Source: Vibrio astriarenae (GTDB lineage Bacteria > Pseudomonadota > Gammaproteobacteria > Enterobacterales > Vibrionaceae). Taken from it: a stretch of DNA of 64,000 nucleotides. Made by a program: the position numbers and the translations under genes. Where the stretch lies: positions 1,302,001 to 1,366,000 of the forward strand of contig NZ_CP047475.1 in assembly GCF_010587385.1 (NCBI RefSeq). Reading direction: 5' to 3'. The first letter of the stretch is position 1, and the number at the start of each line of letters is the position of its first letter. Of the stretch, positions 28,399 to 36,342 are shown piece by piece. A model generated the notes under the pieces. That model was given only the letters and a program-made list of their open reading frames with translations. It did not search any database and was not told where the DNA came from.

Positions 28399-29456
28399 TT
28401 AAAATTGAGGTTGATAGCCAATTGGGCAGTTTTCATCTTAATCACACAATTGAATTGCCAAGCAGCGGTGTCACTGTGCTTTTTGGTGAGTCAGGCTGTG
28501 GTAAAACGTCTACGTTACGCGCTTTAGCGGGGTTATCAAGGCTTGATAACTGTCTAGTCTCTGTCAATGATGAGGTTTGGCAATCAAAGTCGGGTCTCGA
28601 TTTTGTCCCCACTCATAAGAGAAGCCTAGGTTATGTATTCCAGCAGGCTGCGCTATTTCAACATTTGAATGTGAAAGCCAATATTATGTTTGGTATGCAC
28701 AGTAACTCTCTATCGCACGAACAGCAGCTACGCTTTGACCAGTTGGTTAATTTATTGGGTTTAGCGCACTTATTAGAGAGAGGGCTTTCTGGTCTCTCTG
28801 GAGGCGAAAAGCAACGTGTCGCCATCGCGCGCTCACTATTGCCAGAACCCAGTGTGCTATTAATGGACGAGCCACTGTCAGCATTGGATGAGCAACGAAA
28901 ATCTGAAGTGATGCCATTTTTGGAGTCGCTGGCCAAAGAGTGCTTAGTCCCGATTATCTATGTTACTCACAGTGTTTCTGAGGTCATAAAACTCGCAGAT
29001 CATGTGGTGGTCATGTCCAAAGGAATGGTGGTAAAGCAAGGTAGTGTGGAGGCGTGTTTACCGTATATGACCTTAGGAGGAAGTGAGCCCCGTTCTGTTC
29101 TAAAAATGCACGTCACGCAGCATTCAGAGGATGGTGTGACTGAACTGTGTAAAGGTGATATTCGTCTTTGGATGACAGGTGCGCTTCATCATGAAGGTCA
29201 AGTGCGCTGCGAGATTCTCGCAAGTGATGTCAGCATAACGAAAACTCGAGTTTTAGATAGTTCAGTGCTCAATATCTTATCGGCAACGATAGAGCGAATT
29301 GAGGAAACTAAGGTTAGCGGTGAAATGCTGGTGGAAGTCAGATTGATTGGGGGCGATTGCATTCGCGCCCTCATTACTCGTCGCTCGATAACGCGACTTG
29401 GGTTGGCTGAATTAGATAAAGTTTGGGTACAAATAAAAGCTATCGCTATCTTATAA
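28395..29456 (+). CDS. modC: Molybdate ABC transporter ATPase ModC
   Basis: The longest frame starts at 28368, but ATG28395 overlaps the modB stop and gives the expected N-terminus; 353 residues. Walker A is GESGCGKTS, the ABC signature LSGGEKQRVA, Walker B VLLMDEPLSALD and the switch His in YVTHS. The last ~75 residues form a molybdate-binding MOP/TOBE-like domain (ILSATIERIEETKVSGEMLV). It ends the nifU operon, convergent with nifQ. Confidence 0.95.
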   Translation: MIKIEVDSQLGSFHLNHTIELPSSGVTVLFGESGCGKTSTLRALAGLSRLDNCLVSVNDEVWQSKSGLDFVPTHKRSLGYVFQQAALFQHLNVKANIMFGMHSNSLSHEQQLRFDQLVNLLGLAHLLERGLSGLSGGEKQRVAIARSLLPEPSVLLMDEPLSALDEQRKSEVMPFLESLAKECLVPIIYVTHSVSEVIKLADHVVVMSKGMVVKQGSVEACLPYMTLGGSEPRSVLKMHVTQHSEDGVTELCKGDIRLWMTGALHHEGQVRCEILASDVSITKTRVLDSSVLNILSATIERIEETKVSGEMLVEVRLIGGDCIRALITRRSITRLGLAELDKVWVQIKAIAIL

Positions 29457-29545
29457 CTCAGAGATTACAAAATCGACGATAGCTAAGTCTTCAAGCCCTA
29501 AATGGTTGTCGCTGGGTAAGAAACCGTTGTCTAAGATGCTGTTGA

Positions 29546-30112
29546 CTAAGATACAAAGCACTCTTTGAAACTGCTGCAATGCAGGCAATTTGGGGCACGA
29601 CATACATAATCACCTTCCTGTTCGCACAGCTGTTTGTAGAAAAAACGTTTCCAACGCATATTCAGCGTGTTTTGTTCGTGAAGGGTCGGGAAATAGAGCT
29701 GAATGAGTTCGCCCAACCTGGAACGACTCTCTAAACCCAATATCTGCCACAGGTGAGATGGCATCAGGCTCGCTTTCGCTATCAAAGAGGACATGGCTTC
29801 ACCATACTCAAGCTCATGATTGATGTGTGCATCCAACAATGACTTCATATCATGTTCTTCTTCGTATCTCACATTCCAAATGGCATCGTAGACCGAGTTG
29901 TGGTGACTATTTTCAAGATCCTCGTGCCACGTCTCGGGAAGGAGTTCATTATTGGGGCTTTGGCCGTCTTCGAGTGTGGTAATACTCAAGTCACGGCGAA
30001 TGGTGTTCAGTACGTTGAGTTCTAACCCCAAGTTGTTTGGTAAGCGACTAAAACCACCAATAAAACGGCTGATGAGCTCTAGCCAGATACGATATTCAGC
30101 TTCATTTTTCAT
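29546..30112 (-). CDS. nifQ: NifQ, molybdenum donor for FeMo-co synthesis
   Basis: 188 residues. The diagnostic C-terminal metal motif C-x4-C-x2-C-x5-C is present (CRAPNCLHCSSFKEC), preceded by MRWKRFFYKQLCEQEG as in NifQ proteins. NifQ carries a Mo-Fe-S cluster and delivers Mo to NifEN/NifH. Its start overlaps the stop of the ferredoxin gene by 4 bases, making it the last gene of nifB-fdxN-nifQ. Confidence 0.93.
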   Translation of the reverse strand: MKNEAEYRIWLELISRFIGGFSRLPNNLGLELNVLNTIRRDLSITTLEDGQSPNNELLPETWHEDLENSHHNSVYDAIWNVRYEEEHDMKSLLDAHINHELEYGEAMSSLIAKASLMPSHLWQILGLESRSRLGELIQLYFPTLHEQNTLNMRWKRFFYKQLCEQEGDYVCRAPNCLHCSSFKECFVS

Positions 30113-30369
30113 AACAATCCTTGCAAGGCTGAGACTGGTTGTAAAGAACCCACGGGGTTGAGTGGTCGGTCATTTGATGTGATGGCTTCTTCTACGGGGC
30201 AAATTTCACCACATTGACGTGAATCGAATTGGTTAACGCACTCATTACATCGTTTGGGGTGAATAGCGAACGAGGGCTTAGCGTCAGGGTCGACGGCAAT
30301 GGCTCTATTCGGGCAGACATTGTAGCAGGCATAACAACCCACACACTTCTCTGTAATCTTCATGCTCAT
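30109..30369 (-). CDS. fdxN: NifB-associated 2x[4Fe-4S] ferredoxin (FdxN-like)
   Basis: 86 residues. First cluster motif CVGCYACYNVCP; second CNECVNQFDSRQCGEICP, a C-x2-C-x8-C-x3-C spacing typical of FdxN/chromatium-type nif ferredoxins. It lies directly behind nifB (start and stop share a base) and before nifQ, as in Azotobacter nifB-fdxN. It likely supplies electrons to NifB's radical SAM chemistry. Confidence 0.9.
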   Translation of the reverse strand: MSMKITEKCVGCYACYNVCPNRAIAVDPDAKPSFAIHPKRCNECVNQFDSRQCGEICPVEEAITSNDRPLNPVGSLQPVSALQGLL

Positions 30370-31631
30370 TAACCCACCTCCTTATTGGCAGAGAGATTGT
30401 TGGCATTGATGGTTTGAGCTAGGGTGGAGAGTGCCTCTCTCTCAGATAGATAAGCGAAGTCGGTATTAGGAATGATGCCCATATTTTCTAGCTCTTCCCA
30501 AGGACCAAGCCCTACACGAACACTGAGAAGGTGCTGGCAGTCTTTAATCGCTTCAACCGGCATTGGCCGTTCGCAATCTTGAGGGCCTGAGCAGTAGGGT
30601 GCGACCATACGAGATTCCACAAAACGGATTTCATGTTGGTTAATATCGTAAATGTTCATTTGTGTGGCGTGACCAAAGTGGCACTCAATGATATCTGTGC
30701 CTTTGCTTGCGATGGCGACACGGGTCGATTGGGCGTCGTCTTTAGAAGAACAAGCTGCATCCAACTGACCCACGGCATCCGCTCGACATTGTTGGCAGTG
30801 ACTCATTTGCGGAAGATACAACACGGATTGACTGCGAGCCTCTTCTATTTGCTGCTCGGTGGGCGAGGGCATCTCATTGAGCCCATAGTAGGTACCATGC
30901 TCAGGCTCAGAGATCAGTGGCATGATGTTATGAAGAAAAGCTCCCCGCTGTTTAAGCGCTTTAGAAAGCTGAGTAATTGACTGATCGTTGATGCCGGGGA
31001 TAAGCACAGTATTGACCTTGACCAGCATCCCTTGCTCGATAGCGGCTTCCAGCCCTTTGAGTTGCTGCTCAATCAGTATACGAGCAGCTTCTATTCCTTT
31101 ATAACGCTTGTGGTTCCAAAAAATCCAAGGATAAATTTTCGATGCAATCTTCTCATCAATGGTGTTGATGGTGATCGTAAGGTGGTCAACACCTATAGCG
31201 GCAAGCTGCGGCGCATACTGTGCGAGTTCTAACCCATTGGTTGAGATACACAACTTTACTGAAGGGTCATCCTCGCGAATCAGTTTTAACGTCTCTAGTG
31301 TGACTTTGGGGTTGGCTAGAGCATCACCTGGCCCCGCTATTCCTACCACGGATAAGTTGGGCATGTGTTGTTTGATACTATGAAATCGTGCCAGTCCATC
31401 GATGGGCTGGAGTACTTTGGATACGACACCCGGTCGAGACTCATTGCTGCAGTCATATTTTCGATTGCAGTAATTACACTGAATATTACAAGCAGGAGCG
31501 ACAGGTAAATGGATACGTGCATAGTTTGACGCCTTTTTTGAATAGCAAGGGTGCTGCTCAATCCTATTTTGTATCTCTTTGCCAATAAAATGAGTGACGC
31601 CTGCGCTGGCGTGATGTGCTGCTGTTTCCAT
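30369..31631 (-). CDS. nifB: NifB, radical SAM enzyme making the NifB-cofactor core
   Basis: 420 residues, the two-domain long form. The radical SAM cluster ligands are Cys48, Cys52 and Cys55 (PACNIQCNYC), followed by NRKYDC and the SAM-binding GIAGPGDALANP. A further Cys group (CQQCRADAVG) ligates the accessory K clusters. From about residue 300 a NifX-like domain follows (RVAIASKGTDIIECHFGHA). NifB fuses two [4Fe-4S] units with carbide to form NifB-co. It is first in a minus-strand operon with fdxN and nifQ and has its own sigma-54 promoter. Confidence 0.98.
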   Translation of the reverse strand: METAAHHASAGVTHFIGKEIQNRIEQHPCYSKKASNYARIHLPVAPACNIQCNYCNRKYDCSNESRPGVVSKVLQPIDGLARFHSIKQHMPNLSVVGIAGPGDALANPKVTLETLKLIREDDPSVKLCISTNGLELAQYAPQLAAIGVDHLTITINTIDEKIASKIYPWIFWNHKRYKGIEAARILIEQQLKGLEAAIEQGMLVKVNTVLIPGINDQSITQLSKALKQRGAFLHNIMPLISEPEHGTYYGLNEMPSPTEQQIEEARSQSVLYLPQMSHCQQCRADAVGQLDAACSSKDDAQSTRVAIASKGTDIIECHFGHATQMNIYDINQHEIRFVESRMVAPYCSGPQDCERPMPVEAIKDCQHLLSVRVGLGPWEELENMGIIPNTDFAYLSEREALSTLAQTINANNLSANKEVG

Positions 31632-31664
31632 AAACCATCCTTAGTGTTGTTCTAAGATGGTGGT

Positions 31665-31680
31665 TGCAATGCTTATGCCT
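31665..31680 (-). promoter_or_regulatory. Sigma-54 promoter of nifB-fdxN-nifQ
   Basis: On the minus strand AGGCATAAGCATTGCAA has GG-N10-GC with a TTGCA -12 box. The predicted start is near 31653, about 22 bases before the nifB ATG. Confidence 0.75.
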
Positions 31681-31731
31681 AAACGGGAATGGTGATATGT
31701 TCAATTTAATCAGTGGTTTATGTTGGATGAA

Positions 31732-31765
31732 GAATCAGGTTGTCTGAAATCAGACAACCTGATTC
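31732..31765. promoter_or_regulatory. 34-base perfect palindrome between nifA and nifB
   Basis: Sixteen-base perfect arms around AA. The centre contains the NifA-type site TGTCTGAAATCAGACA (31741-31756), itself fully symmetric. It lies past the nifA stop, about 50 bases upstream of the nifB -24 element. It may be a NifA operator, a nifA terminator without U-tract, or both. Confidence 0.7.
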
Positions 31766-31776
31766 ATTGTGTTGTT

Positions 31777-31792
31777 TGTCGTAATGACAACA
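31777..31792 (-). promoter_or_regulatory. Second NifA-type site upstream of nifB
   Basis: TGTCGTAATGACAACA fits TGT-N10-ACA, immediately downstream of the nifA stop codon and about 98 bases from the nifB -24 element. Confidence 0.5.
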
Positions 31793-31794
31793 TC

Positions 31795-33411
31795 TTATAG
31801 CTGCTTAAGCTCTATGTTCATCGTCTTGATTCGATAGGCAATTTGTCTTGGCGTCATGTTGAGCAGTCTAGCCGCTTTGGCTTTCACCCAGCCCGTTTGC
31901 TCTAGTGCATGAATGACTCGTTGTTTCTCTTCTTCATCAAACTCAAGGTTTAAGCCGCCATAGCCATTATTGGGTTGGTTTGCTGACCGTAGTGGTGTAC
32001 TAAATTTTGCCGGGAACGGCGTTGATTTTGGGCTACTTAGTGGTGTTGGGTTGCTAATTGAGGTTGAAAACTGTCTAGAACTATTAAGTTGAACGAGAGA
32101 AATATCGATGGTCCCGTCACTACTCAAAACGGCGGCACGCTCTATTGTATTTTCCAGCTCGCGCACGTTCCCGGGCCAGTGATAGGTCATCATGTAACTC
32201 AAGGCCTGCTCGTCGATATGGAGTTTTCGATTTTGAATGCCTGATAGTTTATCAAGAATCGAGAGTGCTAAAGCGGGGACATCATCCAAACGTTCACGCA
32301 GTGGAGGAAGGAAGATAGGCATGACATTGAGGCGATAGTAGATATCTTCGCGGAAATTGCCTTGAACGACTTCATTCTCCAAATCTCGGTTAGTTGCAGC
32401 AATGATTCTCACATCGACCGAAATAGGGTCGGTTCCGCCAACTCGATCGAAAGTTTTTTCTTGGAGAACACGCAGTAATTTTGCCTGAAAAGCGGGGGAG
32501 GTTTCACCTATTTCATCCAAAAAGATGGTGCCTCCATTAGCCACTTCAAATCGCCCTTTACGCAGTTTTACCGCCCCGGTAAAAGCCCCTTTTTCATGGC
32601 CGAAAAGTTCAGATTCTAGAAGGTTATCAGGCAGTGCTGCACAGTTGAGCTTAACAAAGGGTTGGTTGGCGCGTGGTGAATTATAGTGAATGGCGTTGGC
32701 GATGAGCTCTTTACCTGTCCCCGATTCTCCGCGAATCAAAATGGTCGAATCCCACCTTGAGACTAACCTAATTTGATCAAAGACTTCACGCATGGCCTTG
32801 GTGTTACCAACAAGCGAAGCGACACCATGTTCTTTGCGCACTTTTCGACGCAGGCCATCACGCTCACTCTTAATTTGGTCATGTTTTTTCGATACCGAAT
32901 GAGCGAGTTGGATATTGACGGTGATGAGTTTGGCGATCATCTCAAGAAAGTCATTAATGACTCGTAGATCATCATCTAAGGGGGAGTTAGGTTGCGCACA
33001 AATCACCCCAATCAACTCCTTACTTACGCTTTTTAGAGGCACTGCGATAAAAGGTTTAGCGTAATCATAGATAGCGAGTTTGTCAGCAAAACGAGGGTCG
33101 TTACCCAGATTTTTGAGAACGACGGAGCCTCCGTGTTCAAGCATCGAACCGATGATACCTTCCCCGTTTTTGTAGTTAATAGCGCTGCTTTGCGCAGAGA
33201 ACGGAGAATCAGGGGCGTGGACGGATTCGACTAACATGATGTTGCGCTCTCTATCTCGAATCGCGAGTAGTCCTCCGTATAGGTGACACTCATCGTGGAG
33301 AATTTGCATCACAGAAGCAATATTGGTTCGGTAATCGAGACTCCTATTGAGCTCAGTGCATACTCGATAGAGAGTCGAGAGCAGCTGTTTACTGGTTACA
33401 GAGTTAATCAT
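31795..33411 (-). CDS. nifA: NifA, sigma-54-dependent activator of nif genes
   Basis: 538 residues: N-terminal GAF domain (about 25-170), AAA+ domain with Walker A RGESGTGKE (227-235), the sigma-54 contact GAFTGA (275-280) and Walker B GGTIFLDEIGE, then a linker and a Fis-type HTH (WVKAKAARLLNMTPRQIAYR). The linker before the HTH is Ser/Pro-rich and holds no Cys, unlike the oxygen-sensing alpha-proteobacterial type. This fits control by NifL. It overlaps nifL by 4 bases, so the two are co-translated. Confidence 0.97.
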   Translation of the reverse strand: MINSVTSKQLLSTLYRVCTELNRSLDYRTNIASVMQILHDECHLYGGLLAIRDRERNIMLVESVHAPDSPFSAQSSAINYKNGEGIIGSMLEHGGSVVLKNLGNDPRFADKLAIYDYAKPFIAVPLKSVSKELIGVICAQPNSPLDDDLRVINDFLEMIAKLITVNIQLAHSVSKKHDQIKSERDGLRRKVRKEHGVASLVGNTKAMREVFDQIRLVSRWDSTILIRGESGTGKELIANAIHYNSPRANQPFVKLNCAALPDNLLESELFGHEKGAFTGAVKLRKGRFEVANGGTIFLDEIGETSPAFQAKLLRVLQEKTFDRVGGTDPISVDVRIIAATNRDLENEVVQGNFREDIYYRLNVMPIFLPPLRERLDDVPALALSILDKLSGIQNRKLHIDEQALSYMMTYHWPGNVRELENTIERAAVLSSDGTIDISLVQLNSSRQFSTSISNPTPLSSPKSTPFPAKFSTPLRSANQPNNGYGGLNLEFDEEEKQRVIHALEQTGWVKAKAARLLNMTPRQIAYRIKTMNIELKQL

Positions 33412-34904
33412 AATCCGGCTCCCTCATTGTCGATAGGCAGGGCAATAACAAACTTAGCACCCGAGTAAGCGCTGCTTTTCTCAACGGTAATGATACTGGC
33501 ATGATCATTGACGACTTGTTGAACAATGGAGAGCCCCAGGCCATGGCACCCCGCTTTATACGTCGGTTTCGAGCTATAAAAAGGTTCGAAAATCTTATTG
33601 CGATTGTTGGGGCTGACACCTAGGCCTGAGTCCTCGACCTTGAGCATCACCGAATCACCGTCAACACAAGAACTGATGGCAATGACCCGCTCACTGGGTT
33701 TGGCAACTTCAATTTGCTCAATTGCGTTGTCGATGAGCTGCACTAAGGCAAGAATAAGGCGAGAAGGGATCGCGTTAATCGCTGGTAGTTCCCGCTCGAG
33801 AAATAGGTCAAGCTTGATGTAGTGGGAAACTAAGTTTTGTGAACTGATACTGCACGCATCCCGAATGACTTCATTGAGGTTGGTGACCTGCATACTTTCG
33901 ACGTTACGCTCAGGAATATGATCCTGAATGTACTGAAGCGCATTAAACCCTTCATCAACCGCTTGGCTCATCAGTTCAAGCCCTTGGCAGCGATGATTGC
34001 GTCCATTCATGATTTTCACGGCTGATTGAATCATATTCAGCGGGCCTTTGAGCTGGTGGATAGTTCCCATCAACACCTCTTGCATGCTATGGACGTGCTT
34101 TCTATCGGCGATAAGTAGCTGCATTGCGCTAATGCGTTGTGCTTCGAGGAGTCTGCGTTTTTCCGTACGCTCATTGATCACTAAGATGATGTGAGGCTCG
34201 GTGCTAGGTTCAAAATAGCAATCCGCTTTACTCTCTTGAAGCGTCAGTGGGTCAACCGAACAGTGGAAACTTCGATATTGATGGTGTGTCTCAATATCGA
34301 GTTCAAGATGCTGCGAGCTTTGCCATATTTTATCGCCAAGTGCTTTCAACTCCTCTACAATTTGTGGGTAAAGCGTTTTATAGAAGAATACTTCATCTAT
34401 GTTGTCTTTGAGGCCTCGGCTAGAATAGGTGATATTAAACTCTTGATCTAGCATGACTAATGAAAGAGAACGCGTGTTTAATATTGCTGAAAATATAGAG
34501 CGATGGTTGTGGGATATCTGAGATTGGGTAAATAATTTAGTCACATCCTTTTGTATGGAATAATACCCTTCAAAGTGACTGTTTTTTATTGGGTATATTG
34601 AAACTTCAGCGATATAAGGTTGGCCACTCTTCTTACAGTTAATCAAATTTCCTTGCCATTTCTCACCATGAGTGATGGTTTTCCACAACTGTTCATAGAG
34701 AAAGTTAGGTGTGCTCGCGTTTGAAAAGATGGAACAACTTTGCCCAAGTAGTTCGGTTTTAGTAAACCCTGTCAGATCGAGCAAAGCCTTGCTGATATTG
34801 ACAATATTGCCACTTGTGTCTGTCACGACAATAGGCTCACTCACATCATCAAGTTCGATGGTGTCAATAGTTTCTAGCTGGTTGATATATTGATTAATAG
34901 TCAT
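33408..34904 (-). CDS. nifL: NifL, redox- and nitrogen-sensing inhibitor of NifA
   Basis: ATG34904 or TTG34910 is the likely start; GGAGG lies 8 bases before the TTG. About 498 residues. A PAS domain (about 20-130: EPIVVTDTSGNIVNISKALLD, SIQKDVTKL) would hold FAD, a second PAS-like region follows, then a histidine-kinase-like core. That core shows IHQLKGPLNMI (H-box with His), LIDNAIEQ (N-box), VEDSGLGVSPNN and GLGLSIVQQV (G-boxes). NifL binds and blocks NifA under oxygen or fixed nitrogen. Whether the His is functional is unknown. Confidence 0.95.
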   Translation of the reverse strand: MTINQYINQLETIDTIELDDVSEPIVVTDTSGNIVNISKALLDLTGFTKTELLGQSCSIFSNASTPNFLYEQLWKTITHGEKWQGNLINCKKSGQPYIAEVSIYPIKNSHFEGYYSIQKDVTKLFTQSQISHNHRSIFSAILNTRSLSLVMLDQEFNITYSSRGLKDNIDEVFFYKTLYPQIVEELKALGDKIWQSSQHLELDIETHHQYRSFHCSVDPLTLQESKADCYFEPSTEPHIILVINERTEKRRLLEAQRISAMQLLIADRKHVHSMQEVLMGTIHQLKGPLNMIQSAVKIMNGRNHRCQGLELMSQAVDEGFNALQYIQDHIPERNVESMQVTNLNEVIRDACSISSQNLVSHYIKLDLFLERELPAINAIPSRLILALVQLIDNAIEQIEVAKPSERVIAISSCVDGDSVMLKVEDSGLGVSPNNRNKIFEPFYSSKPTYKAGCHGLGLSIVQQVVNDHASIITVEKSSAYSGAKFVIALPIDNEGAGL

Positions 34905-34956
34905 GTTCAAAGCAACGACCTCCACAACGACGTTTTACTTAGCTATAGAGATAGGA

Positions 34957-34973
34957 AGCATTTTCCATTCCGA
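34957..34973 (-). promoter_or_regulatory. Candidate sigma-54 promoter of nifLA
   Basis: On the minus strand CGGAATGGAAAATGC has GG-N10-GC. The -24 match is weaker than at nifH, but placement ~45 bases before nifL fits. Confidence 0.6.
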
Positions 34974-35046
34974 TTGAGAGGGTTTGATTTATTTGAATAG
35001 AACAAAGGGAGTATGAATTGATCTACCTCAATGGATGGAGACAAAT

Positions 35047-35062
35047 TGTCAGTTTAGTTACA
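35047..35062 (+). promoter_or_regulatory. NifA upstream activator sequence for rnfA (shared with nifL region)
   Basis: TGTCAGTTTAGTTACA fits TGT-N10-ACA, 94 bases before the rnfA -24 element. Confidence 0.7.
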
Positions 35063-35104
35063 AAATGTAGCTGCTTTAATAATAATTTTCTCAATAAAAT
35101 CGGC

Positions 35105-35153
35105 TAATACTCATGTGAATTGCATCAATTTGATGCAATTCACATGAGTATTA
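35105..35153. promoter_or_regulatory. 49-base perfect palindrome with NtrC-like core in the nifL-rnfA intergenic region
   Basis: Twenty-four-base perfect arms around one central T. The core TGCATCAATTTGATGCA (35121-35137) has the 17-base layout of NtrC sites (TGCACC-N5-GGTGCA) with one symmetric change in each half. It ends 3 bases before the rnfA -24 box and lies about 150 bases upstream of the nifL promoter. It may be an NtrC enhancer for nifLA, and it could form a hairpin or cruciform. Confidence 0.65.
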
Positions 35154-35155
35154 TT

Positions 35156-35171
35156 TGGCACTTTTAATGCA
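35156..35171 (+). promoter_or_regulatory. Sigma-54 promoter of rnfABCDGEH
   Basis: TTGGCACTTTTAATGCA: a full TTGGCAC -24 box and TGCA -12 box, GG-N10-GC. The best sigma-54 match in the window. Start near 35182, rnfA ATG at 35220 behind AGAGG. Confidence 0.88.
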
Positions 35172-35219
35172 CAGTCTCTTCTATTAATTGATTTTGTCGT
35201 TATTAGTTAGAGGTGTTTC

Positions 35220-35792
35220 ATGGATGGGTTGCTAGTGTTTTTAGGTGCAGCATTCGTTAATAACGTGGTGCTGGCTAAGTTTCTTGGGCTTTGTCCGTTT
35301 ATGGGGGTGTCAAAGAACATTGGTAGCGCTTTTGGGATGGGAATAGCGACCACGTTTGTTATCACGGTTGCAGCGACGGTCGCATGGTTGTTTGATCATT
35401 TTATTCTACAAACGATGGGGCTTGAGTATTTACGCACGATAGCGTTTATTGTCGTCATCGCTTCAGTCGTGCAGTTGACAGAGTTGTACGTCCAGAAAAA
35501 TAGCCCTTCTTTATACAAAGCTCTTGGTGTGTTTCTTCCTTTAATCACAACAAATTGTGCGGTACTGGGTGTAGCACTACTCGTCATTCAAGAAGAGTTT
35601 TCGTTCCTCTATACCTTGTTGTTTAGCTTGGGCTCATCGTTTGGTTTCACTTTGGTGATCGTTTTGTTTTCAGGGATGCGCGAGCAACTTGCGCTGAGTC
35701 ATGTACCTGAGGCAATGAAGGGGACACCGATAGCATTTCTAAGCGCCGGGCTATTGTCGATGGCGTTCATGGGTTTTGCCGGGATGGCATAG
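35220..35792 (+). CDS. rnfA: RnfA, membrane subunit of the Rnf electron-transfer complex
   Basis: 190 residues with six predicted transmembrane segments and the paired motifs NNVVLAKFLGLCPFMGVS near residue 14 and LITTNCAVLG near residue 105, each with the Cys that ligates the membrane [2Fe-2S] centre with RnfE. Rnf couples ion flow to ferredoxin/flavodoxin reduction. It is first of seven rnf genes under a nif-type promoter; Vibrio usually also has a housekeeping rnf set elsewhere, so this is probably the nif-dedicated copy. Confidence 0.96.
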   Translation: MDGLLVFLGAAFVNNVVLAKFLGLCPFMGVSKNIGSAFGMGIATTFVITVAATVAWLFDHFILQTMGLEYLRTIAFIVVIASVVQLTELYVQKNSPSLYKALGVFLPLITTNCAVLGVALLVIQEEFSFLYTLLFSLGSSFGFTLVIVLFSGMREQLALSHVPEAMKGTPIAFLSAGLLSMAFMGFAGMA

Positions 35793-35814
35793 ACAGATTC
35801 TTAGGGAGAGAGAG

Positions 35815-36342
35815 ATGGCAATATTGATATTTTCAGTACTTGGAGGCGTTCTGGGTTTGCTACTCGCTATCGCGTCACGAGTGTTCGTGGTAGAGAGCGA
35901 TCCAACGGTCGACAAAATCGTTGCGATGATGCCAGGAGGGCAATGTGGTCAGTGTGGAAAGGCAGGCTGTCGTCAGGCAGCGCAAGCGATGGCCGATGGT
36001 GAATTGGCGATTGACCAATGCCCTCCTGGTGGTGCGTCACTGGTTAGTGAGATAGGCAAAATATTAGGTGTTAGCAGCTCAAGTGAAGAGATTGCCCCGC
36101 AGTTTTTGGCTCGCATTGATGAAGCCTATTGCAGCGGATGTACTCGTTGCTATAAAGCTTGTCCTTTTGACAGCATTTTTGGCGCAACGAAGCAGATTCA
36201 CACGGTCATTACCGATATCTGTACCGGATGTCGCTTATGCGTTGATAGCTGTCCACAAGGCTGCATAGAAATTTACACACCTAACGCGACATCACAATCT
36301 TGGATCTGGCCGAAGCCATCCACTTCGGAGGTGACCTCATGA
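35815..36342 (+). CDS. rnfB: RnfB, Fe-S subunit of Rnf
   Basis: ATG35815 with GGGAGAGAG upstream (the open frame reaches back into rnfA); 175 residues. An N-terminal membrane anchor is followed by a [4Fe-4S] domain (GGQCGQCGKAGCRQAA) and two ferredoxin-type motifs, CSGCTRCYKACP and CTGCRLCVDSCPQGC. It passes electrons between the membrane centre and ferredoxin/flavodoxin. It overlaps rnfC by ATGA. Confidence 0.96.
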   Translation: MAILIFSVLGGVLGLLLAIASRVFVVESDPTVDKIVAMMPGGQCGQCGKAGCRQAAQAMADGELAIDQCPPGGASLVSEIGKILGVSSSSEEIAPQFLARIDEAYCSGCTRCYKACPFDSIFGATKQIHTVITDICTGCRLCVDSCPQGCIEIYTPNATSQSWIWPKPSTSEVTS

